Assembly: GCF_016908195.1 (NCBI RefSeq)
Contig: NZ_JAFBDK010000014.1
Coordinates: 28,265-92,264 of the forward strand
DNA: 64,000 bases
Direction of reading: 5' to 3'
Origin: Jeotgalibacillus terrae
Lineage (GTDB): Bacteria; Bacillota; Bacilli; Bacillales; Jeotgalibacillaceae
The stretch's first letter is position 1, and each line of letters begins with the position of its first letter. Below are positions 43,675 through 53,208 of this stretch, piece by piece. The position numbers were made by a program, and so were the translations under genes. A model generated the notes under the pieces. The model saw only the letters and a program-made list of their open reading frames with translations, did not search any database and was not told the DNA's origin.

Positions 43675-44045
43675 GGCGCTGCGACCGATTTCGGCGTCAC
43701 GACCATTGACTGAACTGATACGACCACTGCGGCCGTTGACACGACTATAAACCCGGGTATATCCGACCATTGAGCAGCGCGATACGACCACAACTGAGCA
43801 TCACACGACCACAAGCCAGCAGTCGAGAACAGCGAAGCCGCCCTGAATGCCCTGCGGAAACAAGCCTCTAGTTTCTTAAGGGCATCACGAGGGTATATCG
43901 CTGCACTCAGTAGCTTGGCTCACTGCAACGTAACCACATTTCACTACACCTACGAGCTGTTTCACTGCAACAAACCCGGGTGTATCTTACAGCTGCTCGG
44001 GCCAGACACGACACCTACCAGCCAAAATACAACAACCACCCCCTG
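43675..44045 (-). repeat. Composite repeat C: two 21-bp-phased arrays around a conserved spacer
   Basis: The first array has CGACC/CGACT cores at 43700, 43721, 43742, 43764, 43785 and 43806 (plus strand; spacing 21, 21, 22, 21, 21). The second has TCACTGCAA-type cores at 43920, 43941 and 43962, then the GTATCTTACAG unit at 43984. The spacer holds GCGAAGCCGCC and CCTCTAGTTTCTTAAGGGC. It fills the 579-base gap between the EAL and first chemoreceptor genes. Confidence 0.85.
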
Positions 44046-44076
44046 ATTCTGACCCAGCTCCTCCCTCAAAACAAAA

Positions 44077-44103
44077 ACCCGGAAGCTATCATAGCCCCCG
44101 GGT
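44077..44103 (-). terminator. Terminator of the first chemoreceptor gene
   Basis: On the minus strand ACCCGGGGGCTA and TAGCTTCCGGGT pair and are followed by TTTTTGTTTT, ten bases after the stop. Confidence 0.8.
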
Positions 44104-44112
44104 CCGACATCA

Positions 44113-45801
44113 TTAATGATTCAACTTAAATTTTCTAACCTCAACAGCCAACTCCTCAGCCAGTCCCGCCAGCTCATCTGCACTTGCAGAAATCGTCTCC
44201 ATCGTGCTGAGCGACTGCTCGCTCGATGCTGCAGCTTCCTCAACACCAGCTGCTGATTCTTCAGAAATAGACGCGATTTCCTGCACGCTTGCATTCATCG
44301 TCTGACTGCTGCCGGAGATGTCATCAAGGTTTTCTGAAATGCGGTCAACCATATGAATCATTTCTTTAATTGAACCATTGATCTCATTGAACTTCTCACC
44401 TGTCACCGCAATCTGCTGTGTACCGGCATTGACTTCTTCATAGCCCTGCTCAAGTGATCCGACCACGTTACGTGACTCTGACTGAATCCCGCTAACAAAG
44501 CCGGTAATATCATTGACTGAATTCGATACCTGCTCAGCCAGTTTACGTACTTCATCCGCAACGACCGCAAACCCTTTACCCTGCTCACCTGCACGTGCTG
44601 CTTCGATCGCTGCATTTAACGCTAAAAGGTTGGTCTGTTCAGCAATATCACGAATCACACCGACAAGCTTCGTGATTTCATTCGTCTGTTCATCCAGCCC
44701 GCGCACTTTGCCAACTGCCTCAGTCATTACCTGATCGATAATCATCATCTGTTGAATGGATGACTCCATCATCTGAGAGCCTTCCTCAGCGCTCGACATC
44801 ACATTGCGTGAACGCGTTGAAATCGCCTGGCTCTGGGCATTTGTTTCCTGAATCTTGGCTGTAAATCCATCCATCGTTTCTGAAAGCGTCCCTGCATTTA
44901 CCGCCTGCGCTTCTGTTCCCGATGAAATTTCCTGCATCGTCACAGCAATCTGCCTGCTCCCGCCCTGCACTTCATTGGCCGACTGCTTGAGGTCCGTGCT
45001 ATGGGAAGACACAAGATCAGTAGCTGTAGCAATTTTTTGAATAACCGCCAGCAGTTCTTCCTGCATCTGATTCGTCGCAGTCACAAGAGAACCAATCTCA
45101 TCTTTTTGCTTAAATGTCAGCGGCTCGTGGTTTAAGTCCCCGCCTGCAACGGCTGTCATTCTGTCAGATACTTTTCTCAGCGGATTCGCAATCGCTCTGC
45201 CGACAAGAATCCCAAGTACAATCGCTGCCAGCAGTACAACTCCTCCGATGATAAAAATGATCATTCTGTTAAGCTGGTACGTCTGCTTATTCTCATTATT
45301 CAGCCGCTCTGCCAGCTGCAGATTATGTTCTTTTAATTCGCGCAGACTTCCCTGAGACTTGGCAAACAGAAGACTTCCTTCACCCAGTAAAGCATCTGTC
45401 GCATCAGGATTCGCATCTTCAATCAGTGTAATATTATTTTCCACAAGCTCTGTAAACGCACTCCAGTCCTGTTCAAACGCATCAATCAGTTCTGTATTTT
45501 TTTGATCTGTTGACGCTTCTCTCATTGTGCCGATCAGCTGATCAACCTCCTGCAGATTCCCCTGTGCGGCACTGATCATATCTGCCTTCTCAGTCAGAAT
45601 CGCCCCGTAGATCTGCACCCTCGTGTTTTCAGTCAGCTGACCAAGCTCGATCAGTTTCGTCACCGGCACCATCCGGCTGTCATACAATTCTTCCCCGTTT
45701 TTGCTGACCTCTTGTAAAGACATCAGACTCACCCCGGCAAGCACAAGTACAAGTCCCGCAATCAGTAAATAAGACACGATCAATTTCCCTTTAATCTTCA
45801 C
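44113..45801 (-). CDS. Methyl-accepting chemotaxis protein
   Basis: The 562-residue receptor has a first membrane helix at residues 7-29 ([20 protein letters not shown]), a four-helix-bundle extracellular domain to about residue 180, a second helix ([20 protein letters not shown]), a HAMP domain and a long signalling coiled coil whose tip is [20 protein letters not shown] followed by DEVRKLAEQ. It starts with GTG preceded by AAAAAGGGG. It is a tandem paralogue of the next gene, with the signalling half nearly identical. Ligand unknown; no CheR/CheB pentapeptide tether is seen at the C terminus. Confidence 0.93.
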   Translation of the reverse strand: MKIKGKLIVSYLLIAGLVLVLAGVSLMSLQEVSKNGEELYDSRMVPVTKLIELGQLTENTRVQIYGAILTEKADMISAAQGNLQEVDQLIGTMREASTDQKNTELIDAFEQDWSAFTELVENNITLIEDANPDATDALLGEGSLLFAKSQGSLRELKEHNLQLAERLNNENKQTYQLNRMIIFIIGGVVLLAAIVLGILVGRAIANPLRKVSDRMTAVAGGDLNHEPLTFKQKDEIGSLVTATNQMQEELLAVIQKIATATDLVSSHSTDLKQSANEVQGGSRQIAVTMQEISSGTEAQAVNAGTLSETMDGFTAKIQETNAQSQAISTRSRNVMSSAEEGSQMMESSIQQMMIIDQVMTEAVGKVRGLDEQTNEITKLVGVIRDIAEQTNLLALNAAIEAARAGEQGKGFAVVADEVRKLAEQVSNSVNDITGFVSGIQSESRNVVGSLEQGYEEVNAGTQQIAVTGEKFNEINGSIKEMIHMVDRISENLDDISGSSQTMNASVQEIASISEESAAGVEEAAASSEQSLSTMETISASADELAGLAEELAVEVRKFKLNH

Positions 45802-45877
45802 AATCCTGACCCCTTTTTCAGCTTAATTTCTTTGTTTTATGTAAAAATCAGTTTTGTACAACCATCATTCAGATATA

Positions 45878-45904
45878 AACCCGGAGCATTCGCCGCCCCG
45901 GGTT
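45878..45904 (-). terminator. Hairpin terminator after the second chemoreceptor gene
   Basis: On the minus strand AACCCGGGGC and GCTCCGGGTT pair over a seven-base loop, followed by TATATC; the T-run is weak. Confidence 0.6.
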
Positions 45905-45910
45905 CTTTCA

Positions 45911-47599
45911 TCATGCATTCAATTTGAATTTTCTTACCTCACCAGCTAATTCCTCAGCCAGTCCGGCAAGCTCATCTGCACTTGCAGTGATCGTCTCCAT
46001 CGTACTCAGCGACTGCTCGCTTGATGCTGCAGCTTCCTCAACACCCGCTGCTGACTCTTCTGAAATGGATGCAATTTCCTGCACACTTGCATTCATCGTC
46101 TGACTGCTGCCGGAAATGCCTTCAAGATTCTCTGAAATGCGGTCTACCATCTGAATCATTTCTTTAATGGAACCATTGATTTCATTGAACTTTTCACCTG
46201 TCAGAGCAATCTGCTGTGTACCGGCATTGACTTCTTCGTAGCCTTTTTCAAGTGAGCCAACCACAACTTGAGAGCCGCTTTGAATACCGGTCACAATGCC
46301 TGTGATGTCATTCACTGAATTTGCCACCTGCTCAGCAAGCTTCCTCACTTCATCCGCGACAACTGCGAATCCTTTGCCCTGTTCGCCTGCCCGCGCCGCT
46401 TCGATCGCAGCATTCAACGCTAAAAGGTTGGTCTGTTCAGCAATATCACGAATCACGCCCACAAGCTTCGTGATTTCATTCGTTTGCTCATCCAATCCGC
46501 GCACCTTACTGACTGCATCAGTCATCACCTGATCAATGATCATCATCTGCTGAATCGAGGACTCCATCATCTGAGAGCCTTCCTCAGCGCTCGACATTAC
46601 ATCACGTGAACGCGTTGAAATGGCCTGGCTCTGCTCGTTCGTCTCCTGAATCTTCACAGTAAATCCTTCCATCGTTTCTGAAAGGGTGCCGGCATTTGTT
46701 GCCTGCGCCTCAGTTCCGGAAGCGATCTCCTGCATCGTCACAGCGATCTGCTCACTGCCTTCACGCACCTCATTAGCAGACTGCGTCAATTCTTCACTTT
46801 GAGCAGAAACATTGTCAGTAGCTTCTGCAATTTTACCGACAACTGATTTCAGATCTTCCTGCATCTTATTCGTTGCCGCAACAAGCGTACCGATCTCATC
46901 TTTTCTTTTAGAAGTGAGCGGTTCACGCGTTAAGTCACCTTCAGACACACGCTCCATCCGGGAAGCCACACGCTTCAGCGGTCCTCCAATCGACTGACCC
47001 ATTGACACTCCGATTGCAATCGCGGCAATCAACGCCACTACGCTGATCACTAAAATAATCAGTTGGTTCGTGCTGAAAATTTCAGCATTTTCATTATTCA
47101 GCTCATCCGCCACTTCAACGCTGCGGTTTTTCAAATCAATCAGGTCAGACTCTGCCATGTCAAAAACAGACCCCGACACGCCGATTCCCTGTGCCGCCTC
47201 ATCAAAGTCGCCAGCCTGGATCACCGGAATATTCCGTTCAACCGACTCACGGTACACTGACCAGTTTTCTTCAAAACTCGTCAAATATTCAGACATCTGC
47301 GGGCCGGGATTCGTCGCCCACAACATATCAACAAGGATATCCACCTGCTCCAAATTACTCTGCGCATCAAACGTCATACGCGGACTCTCGAGCAGCACCG
47401 CACTCGACATCTTGACACGTGTATCCTCAGAAACCCTTGTCAAATCTGTCACAACCGAAAGCGGCACAAGCCGATCCTCATACATACTTTTGCCGTTCTC
47501 ATTCACCACATTCAAAGAATTCAAGCCCACAAAACCAAGCACCAGCAAAAGCGCAGCAATGATCAAATACGAAATAATTAATTTCCCTTTAATCCTCAA
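45911..47599 (-). CDS. Methyl-accepting chemotaxis protein
   Basis: The paralogue of the preceding receptor, about 562 residues, has the same architecture: helix one ([20 protein letters not shown]), a four-helix-bundle sensor, helix two ([20 protein letters not shown]), HAMP and the conserved tip. Sensor domains differ far more than signalling domains, suggesting duplication with a change of ligand. The TTG at 47599 aligns with the first codon of the neighbour and has GGGGG eight bases upstream; GTG 47602 and TTG 47617 are other options. Confidence 0.92.
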   Translation of the reverse strand: MRIKGKLIISYLIIAALLLVLGFVGLNSLNVVNENGKSMYEDRLVPLSVVTDLTRVSEDTRVKMSSAVLLESPRMTFDAQSNLEQVDILVDMLWATNPGPQMSEYLTSFEENWSVYRESVERNIPVIQAGDFDEAAQGIGVSGSVFDMAESDLIDLKNRSVEVADELNNENAEIFSTNQLIILVISVVALIAAIAIGVSMGQSIGGPLKRVASRMERVSEGDLTREPLTSKRKDEIGTLVAATNKMQEDLKSVVGKIAEATDNVSAQSEELTQSANEVREGSEQIAVTMQEIASGTEAQATNAGTLSETMEGFTVKIQETNEQSQAISTRSRDVMSSAEEGSQMMESSIQQMMIIDQVMTDAVSKVRGLDEQTNEITKLVGVIRDIAEQTNLLALNAAIEAARAGEQGKGFAVVADEVRKLAEQVANSVNDITGIVTGIQSGSQVVVGSLEKGYEEVNAGTQQIALTGEKFNEINGSIKEMIQMVDRISENLEGISGSSQTMNASVQEIASISEESAAGVEEAAASSEQSLSTMETITASADELAGLAEELAGEVRKFKLNA

Positions 47600-47639
47600 C
47601 ACCCTAACCCCCACCAAACGTTGTGTATGTATAATTCTA

Positions 47640-47647
47640 TTATCGGG
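47640..47647 (-). promoter_or_regulatory. Possible sigma-D -10 element of the chemoreceptor gene
   Basis: On the minus strand CCCGATAA matches the sigma-D -10 GCCGATAA at seven of eight positions, about 40 bases before the start. The matching TAAA -35 is not at the expected spacing, so this is tentative. Confidence 0.35.
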
Positions 47648-47717
47648 TATTTAGGCTTATTTGTGAAGTGGTTTTTTGGGATTAAAGTTGTGAACACGAA
47701 CGGAGATTAGGGTCAGA

Positions 47718-47748
47718 GCGTAGACACGGGTCAGACCCTTTACTACGC
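47718..47748. repeat. REP-like hairpin
   Basis: GCGTAGACACGGGTCAGACCC with closing TACTACGC belongs to the family at 34546 and 41328. The rest of the gap 47600-47853 shows a short AGCTGTAGTGGTCC/CAGCTGCAGC scrap like the type-II array units but no gene. Confidence 0.6.
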
Positions 47749-47853
47749 CAGCTGTAGTGGTCCAGCTTAAATGACCCCCACCCCACAGCTGCAGCAACAC
47801 CTTTTCATCAAAAAACAGCACCAGCTCAAACACCGGTACTGTTCTTCCTGCTC

Positions 47854-48940
47854 TTACCCTCTCAACAACTCCAATACCCCTTCCTGCCTCTGCCCCGCTT
47901 GCAGCATCATCGTCTGCTGAGCCTGCGCCAGGATGGACAATTTGGTTTTGTTCATCATCTCTTTAGCCATATCTAGGTCTTCAATTCTGCTCAAAGCAGA
48001 CGCAGTCTGTTAAGTCTGGTTCGCCAGGTTGGAAGCAATGTGCTCAAGGCTGTTCTGCACTGCCCCCATATTTCCAAGTTCATTTGTGATAAAAGCAAGT
48101 GATTGATCCACAACATTCAACCCTTGGCTTGCATGGTCATGTTCTCTAACACAAAGCATGCTGACTGTTTCCAGGAGGTTGTCGAATGAGGCGATTGATA
48201 CTTCTTTTTGCATACCCGCATTTGCACCTGTTTGGAAAATGAATTCGTTGTCGCCGTATGCGGTGCCCTGACGTACGTCATATGAAAACTGCAAACATTG
48301 ACTGAGGACTTCCAGGTCAATTTCTTCAGGTATCAGAGTCACTCTGCCATTTTCAAAAGTAAATTGTTCATCATTTAATAGACTTCCATTTAACCTGACT
48401 TCTAAAGAATCAGGCAAAATTTCAGACTGAAATATAGATCCGTCCTGTGTATGGTCACAATACGCTTCAGCAGCACCGACACCTGCAACACCAGCTTGAT
48501 TTAATGCTACACTCATTTTAGGCACATAATAAGCTTGCAGTAGATGTGCGTAGTTTCCGTATATCGCATCAGGCCGGGCATCCCCCAGCAGTTCAACCTT
48601 TGTGCCATTTTGTACCCAGCCATTTTGATCAGCTGCTGCCGCTTTGTTAACATCAGCGTATTCATGTCTGACTGTCGAACACATATGAACCTGCCGGGAC
48701 ATCAATAGCGAGTGCAGAAGGATTTACAGCATAGACTTTGTAATCTGGAAATGGTTCTCCAGAGAGCGGACTTGCATCACCATGCAGCGATACTGTTTGA
48801 GTGACTTCGTAGTATGTAAAACCATGATCCTCATCAAAACTAATAGCTGTCCCGTTCTTATACACAGCTACAGACGAGGGACCTTACTCCCCAGGTTATA
48901 GTCAAGCGTCGCTGTACTGAGCTTAATGTCATATGAATTA
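47854..48940 (-). pseudogene. Decayed flagellin-like gene
   Basis: The 3' part is clearly flagellin: FQTGANAGMQKEVSIASF, MGAVQNSLEHIASNLA, then after an in-frame TAA at 48010-48012 the frame continues SRIEDLDMAKEMMNKTKLSI and ends VLELLRG. Upstream, the frame switches near 48680 (PAGSYVF to STVRHEYADVNK) and again near 48880 (LDYNLGSKVP to SSVAVYKNGT). The conserved N-terminal D0/D1 domain is missing altogether. The middle (48300-48900) is an insert like a variable surface domain of flagellin. It is thus a remnant of a second, larger flagellin. Confidence 0.8.
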
Positions 48941-48980
48941 TTTTATAAAAGAAAATTCCAATCGGAATTTAGATATAAAA

Positions 48981-50078
48981 TCAATTTCCAATATAATTAT
49001 TCAACCCTGTAAAACTATAAGTTGGTAAACCCTTTGAGCTATCTACTACCATTGATATCTTATCTGTTAGTTTCTTAGTACCGGTAGTAATACCCTTCTT
49101 TTCATTTGAAGCCTTCAGTGAGGTTACGCTGTAATAAAACAATTCCAGGAAATCTGCAGCTAGGCCATGAGTATTTGAAAAGAACCTGATTTGGTCAACC
49201 TCATTATCAGTGATAACTTTAATAGACCATTGATCTAAAGAATCCGCCAGATTACACTTTTCCTCCCAACTAACAAGGTTGTCGTTATCACCTTGATAAG
49301 ATATAATCTGAGCCATATTCTGAAAGTCCTTATAGAGATTAGTTAAATTTAAAAAACTAGGGTCTGTCACTAACCGCTTACTCAAATATTCAAACTGAAA
49401 GTTAACGATCGATTGATCAAGTTTTATATTTATGTATCTATCTCTAGTTAAATAAACTGGTTCTATCCATGCGGAATTATCAATTATGTTCGAAAAAAAA
49501 TTGTTCTCAAGAAGATTTGCTAAATGCAACAAAAATGCTCCATGCGAATGACCATATCCAATCACTTTTGATTCATCATAGTCAAAAGAATTATCTGCTA
49601 ATATTAATTTCACAACTTCAATCGCAGTAATAAGGTCTATAGCCTGCATTAATCCCATATCGTTAAAATTACTTATATTCTCATTCAATTTACATTTTAT
49701 CAAAAAATTCTCTTTTGAAGATTTCATGATGTTAACTAGGTTCTCTGGAGTATCTTTTATTCTTCGAACTGTCAAATCAGACAAATTATTAGTCAGCACA
49801 AACTCTTGTTTATAATTCTTTTCGCTCTGCATGTATGCGCTGCCGAAATAATCACATTGGATTGTTACTAAATTATACTCATCCGCCAAATTTTTTCTTA
49901 ACTTCTTATATATATTAGAATCAATATTACCACCGAAACCTGGAACTATAAGTAACAAGCCCGTTTTGTTATTAACACCTGATTCAGGTACTGAAAAATC
50001 AATCCTTAGTTGTCGTTCATTTGTGTCGCCATATATATTCGGATGTCCTGGAACTTTTACACTGTGATGATTAGACAT
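48981..50078 (-). CDS. DUF2920 family protein (alpha/beta-hydrolase-like)
   Basis: The 365-residue protein has an alpha/beta-hydrolase outline: GLLLIVPGFGGNIDSN near residue 30, a nucleophile elbow SKVIGYGHSHGAFLLHLANL (Ser in GHSHG), and a late segment SYQGDNDNLVSWEEK and SNTHGLAADF that could carry Asp and His. Proteins of this family occur as paralogues in flagellin-modification regions of Campylobacter, and the position here between a flagellin remnant and the fli/pse genes agrees. ATG 50078 follows GAAAGGAAAATATCT. Exact chemistry is unknown; sugar acyl modification is a guess. Confidence 0.75.
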   Translation of the reverse strand: MSNHHSVKVPGHPNIYGDTNERQLRIDFSVPESGVNNKTGLLLIVPGFGGNIDSNIYKKLRKNLADEYNLVTIQCDYFGSAYMQSEKNYKQEFVLTNNLSDLTVRRIKDTPENLVNIMKSSKENFLIKCKLNENISNFNDMGLMQAIDLITAIEVVKLILADNSFDYDESKVIGYGHSHGAFLLHLANLLENNFFSNIIDNSAWIEPVYLTRDRYINIKLDQSIVNFQFEYLSKRLVTDPSFLNLTNLYKDFQNMAQIISYQGDNDNLVSWEEKCNLADSLDQWSIKVITDNEVDQIRFFSNTHGLAADFLELFYYSVTSLKASNEKKGITTGTKKLTDKISMVVDSSKGLPTYSFTGLNNYIGN

Positions 50079-50118
50079 AGATATTTTCCTTTCACGACTT
50101 TTTAAAAGCAATCAAAAA

Positions 50119-50153
50119 TGTCTCTAAAGTTATTATTAATAACTTTAGAGACA
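50119..50153 (-). terminator. Terminator of the flaG-fliD-fliS-fliT-yjfB operon
   Basis: TGTCTCTAAAGTTATT and AATAACTTTAGAGACA form a perfect 16-bp stem with a three-base loop. It is followed on the minus side by TTTTTGATT, ten bases after the last stop. Confidence 0.88.
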
Positions 50154-50162
50154 CTCTAAATT

Positions 50163-50363
50163 CTACTTACTCACATCAACATTCCCGCCCAAATGCGGCT
50201 GGGCTGCCTGCTGAACTGCTTTTGCATTTGTAGAACTCATCATTTCAATTAACGAATTCGCTCCCTGCTGTGAATGGTCCATTGTCTTTTTCATAAGAGC
50301 AATCGATGCACCCTGCTGCACTTTGGAACTGCTGAGTGCGATTGATAATGCTGCGATATCCAT
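50163..50363 (-). CDS. YjfB-family putative motility protein
   Basis: The 66-residue protein MDIAALSIALSSSKVQQGAS and onward matches the small YjfB family seen beside flagellar genes of Bacillales. It is helical, without a membrane segment or signal peptide. It is the last gene of the fli operon, 14 bases after fliT. Function unknown. Confidence 0.78.
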   Translation of the reverse strand: MDIAALSIALSSSKVQQGASIALMKKTMDHSQQGANSLIEMMSSTNAKAVQQAAQPHLGGNVDVSK

Positions 50364-50377
50364 TTCACTTGCTCCCT

Positions 50378-50725
50378 TCAGTTCCGCTTATCGTAATAAA
50401 TGCCATCGTTTGCTTCTGCGTTTGCGTATGGATTATTATACTTTCCAGCGGTTTTTTTCTTTTCACCGGTCTGTTTAATCTTTTTCTGAATATCCAGCTT
50501 GATGATCGCCAGTTCCGACTGAATTACTTTATTCCATTTAATAATATCCTGAGCCAACTCTTGTTCTTCATCAGATTCCGGCGTTTGAACTTGCGCCAGA
50601 ACCACTTCTCTTTCATTTAAAAGTGAAGTGATTTTTTCAATGGTTTCATCGCGATCGGCATCTTTTTCTGCAGTTACTACTTCATATAACTGCTTAGTAA
50701 TTCGATGACAAATTTCCAGTGACAT
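50378..50725 (-). CDS. fliT: Flagellar protein FliT-like chaperone
   Basis: The protein of 115 residues starts at an ATG sharing one base with the fliS stop (TGATG). It is helical and charged (EICHRITKQLYEVVTAEK, IIKWNKVIQSELAIIKLDIQ), with a Lys/Asn-rich tail ending GIYYDKRN. Sequence is too divergent for certainty, but size, helicity and place after fliS match FliT of Bacillus, the FliD chaperone. Confidence 0.75.
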   Translation of the reverse strand: MSLEICHRITKQLYEVVTAEKDADRDETIEKITSLLNEREVVLAQVQTPESDEEQELAQDIIKWNKVIQSELAIIKLDIQKKIKQTGEKKKTAGKYNNPYANAEANDGIYYDKRN

Positions 50726-51126
50726 CAAACTCTACCGCCTGCTCCTACTTGCTGAAGCTTTCTGTTTTCCTGAATAACCTGTTTCCATGTATCTCTGAAC
50801 TCAGTCACAAAACCAGTTACTTCTCCAAGAATTTCTTTATTGTTTTGTATATTTGCTTCTATCAGACGACTAATTAGAAAGTCATAGAGGGCTAGCATAT
50901 TTTTACCCAACTGCTGATCAGTTTTAAGTGTCACTGAAAGTTCACGTAATATAGCCTGTGCCTTTTGTATATTTATATTCTTCTGTTCAACGTTTTTTTG
51001 TTCAATCGCTATTTCAGCCTGCTTGATAAACTTCAAACAACCATTATACAGCATTAATGTTAATTCGCCTGGTGAAGCTGTGTTGACTGAGTTATTTGCA
51101 TACGCCTGTTGTGGGTTTTTCACCAT
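50725..51126 (-). CDS. fliS: Flagellar export chaperone FliS
   Basis: The 133-residue protein has the FliS signature AYANNSVNTASPGELTLMLY, NGCLKFIKQAEIAI and the helical-bundle segment ILRELSVTLKTDQQLGKNML ahead of ALYDFLISRLIEANI. FliS binds the C-terminal helices of flagellin and keeps it unpolymerised before export. It follows fliD by 20 bases. Confidence 0.95.
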   Translation of the reverse strand: MVKNPQQAYANNSVNTASPGELTLMLYNGCLKFIKQAEIAIEQKNVEQKNINIQKAQAILRELSVTLKTDQQLGKNMLALYDFLISRLIEANIQNNKEILGEVTGFVTEFRDTWKQVIQENRKLQQVGAGGRV

Positions 51127-51146
51127 TTAAAACACTCCTTGTTCGA

Positions 51147-53198
51147 TTACTGACCACCCATACCCAATTGACTCATTAAATAAGCTCCCTGGGAGTTTGC
51201 CTGGTTGACCGCTTTTTCCATTGCAGTGAATTGAGCCCAATATCGGTCTTCAACCTGAATGAGACGATCTTCAAAACGCTGAATTCGCTCATCAACACTT
51301 ACAATACTTTTACCAAGCGAATAATTTTGCAACGTCGAGAATTCATTCCCTGCTTTCGTACGAAGACGCTCCATTGTTTCAGTCGCTGTATCATGCAATC
51401 GATGAATAATCCCTTTTTCGCTGTCATTCGTGCTATTACTTCCTCCGATAAACATTGCTTCTACTGCTTCAGGATTATCGTTAATCGCTGCTTTTAATTT
51501 TGCTTCATTGATTTCTAATTTACCACCCTCACGATAATTCGAGGTAGTTGTGATACCAATTGAAGCTAGCTGTCTCATCATTGGATCAGTCTCTGCATTA
51601 TTAACAGGCGAGTAAAAATCATTTCTCATTGCAGTAAGTGCACCGGTCAGGATCGGATCTCTTCTGATTAAACCACTTTTTGCTTTTTCGTCCCACTGTT
51701 CCTGTTGTTTCTCAGACATTTCACCACGCTGTTCGTCTGTTAAAGGCTGGAATGAACGATACCGTTCCTCAGAAGTTTTAAGACTAATACCACCAATTAG
51801 TGTATTATAATTCTCTACAAATTCTTTAATATTATCGAATACCTGGTTGCCATCGTTATTTACAGTGAGGCCTGCAGGAGTTTCAGTTTCAGCAAATGTC
51901 TGCTTCAAGGTAAAAGTCACACCACTCATTGTAAATGTGTTAGACTTTCTAGTTGTTGCAAGTCCATTAATCATGAACTCTGCATCAGCTCCTTGTGTAA
52001 CAGTTGCAGAATCAAGATTGAGTAAACCGGCCAGGTTACCTTCAAGCTGAATATCATTTCCACCTGCATTGTAATCTCCGGTTTCTTTTTTCATTACTGA
52101 AAGCTGACCCGTAGTCTCATCTAAAAGCATTGAGATGCCTGCTTTACTTGTATTCACTCTTGAGAACACCTGATTCAATGACTGTGATGATTCAATTAAA
52201 AAATTCTCCGTTACTGGTGAAGCCCCTGACGAAGAGTTGTAAGCACCTGCTGTTAAACTTGTGTACTCCTGCTTATAATCAACACGGATTGACATATCAG
52301 CAGAAACAACACCATCATCAAATGTAATAACACCGGTATCAAGGTTGATTTCACCAATTCCATCAAGTGTACCAATGTTATCGGTCACATTAGAGATCGA
52401 GACAGCTGCTCCGCCATTGAGGCTTACTGCAAATCCGTCCTCTACCAGATTTTTTTTGCTCAAACTAAATGTGCCCGCGCCTTCTTTAAGTGTACCTTCA
52501 TGTACCTTCTGGTTAGTAACGTAATCGACTCTAACAGCAGCACCGGAAGCGATTTGCACGTCACTGCTGAAAGATAATTCACCATTCGCACTTATTGTTA
52601 CCTGATTCGCAGCACCTTCAAGGTTTGCAGCATCAACAACCTTATAAGATGTGCCATTTACTTTTACACTCATCTTACTCAGTTCACCATTAACAATCGC
52701 TTCATCTGCATGAAGGTTTAGCTTAATGGGATCTGTTCCATTAGAAGTAATTGTCTGAGAACCTACTGCTCCTGTATTCCAAGTCAATGTTTTCCCAAAT
52801 AAACCTTCCTGTGATTTAATCGATTTTGAGCTATCAACCGGATTACTATTATTACTATTAATACTAGAATTCGTAACCCATGTTTCTGCAGAAGCAAGTT
52901 TATCTACTTTAGTGATAGAATAAGAACCCTGTGCCGCTGCACTGGATGCTGTTGCTGTAACACGTGTATCATCAGAAGTGGACACAGTTCGTGCACGGTA
53001 ATTTGTTGTAAATCTCATATCCGATAACTTGTTTCTAAAATCAAGCATTAACGCATTCATTGCACGGTAATCATCGCGCTGCCATTCCAATGTCTGCTTA
53101 TCCTGCCTCATGCGATCCAAAGGCATTCTCTCAGCTCTCATCAAATCTTTAACAATCGAATCTATATCCATTCCACTTGCTAATCCGCCAATACGCAT
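51147..53198 (-). CDS. fliD: Flagellar filament cap protein FliD (HAP2)
   Basis: The 683-residue protein starts MRIGGLASGMDIDSIVKDLM, RAERMPLDRMRQDKQTLEWQ, the FliD_N coiled coil. It ends with a FliD_C region (NYNTLIGGISLKTSEERYRS, then DPMMRQLASIGITTTSNYRE) and a C-terminal helix. The middle part, about residues 160-330, is longer than in B. subtilis FliD (about 500 residues) and probably forms extra surface domains. FliD caps the filament and directs flagellin assembly. Confidence 0.95.
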   Translation of the reverse strand: MRIGGLASGMDIDSIVKDLMRAERMPLDRMRQDKQTLEWQRDDYRAMNALMLDFRNKLSDMRFTTNYRARTVSTSDDTRVTATASSAAAQGSYSITKVDKLASAETWVTNSSINSNNSNPVDSSKSIKSQEGLFGKTLTWNTGAVGSQTITSNGTDPIKLNLHADEAIVNGELSKMSVKVNGTSYKVVDAANLEGAANQVTISANGELSFSSDVQIASGAAVRVDYVTNQKVHEGTLKEGAGTFSLSKKNLVEDGFAVSLNGGAAVSISNVTDNIGTLDGIGEINLDTGVITFDDGVVSADMSIRVDYKQEYTSLTAGAYNSSSGASPVTENFLIESSQSLNQVFSRVNTSKAGISMLLDETTGQLSVMKKETGDYNAGGNDIQLEGNLAGLLNLDSATVTQGADAEFMINGLATTRKSNTFTMSGVTFTLKQTFAETETPAGLTVNNDGNQVFDNIKEFVENYNTLIGGISLKTSEERYRSFQPLTDEQRGEMSEKQQEQWDEKAKSGLIRRDPILTGALTAMRNDFYSPVNNAETDPMMRQLASIGITTTSNYREGGKLEINEAKLKAAINDNPEAVEAMFIGGSNSTNDSEKGIIHRLHDTATETMERLRTKAGNEFSTLQNYSLGKSIVSVDERIQRFEDRLIQVEDRYWAQFTAMEKAVNQANSQGAYLMSQLGMGGQ

Positions 53199-53208
53199 AA
53201 ACTCACTC

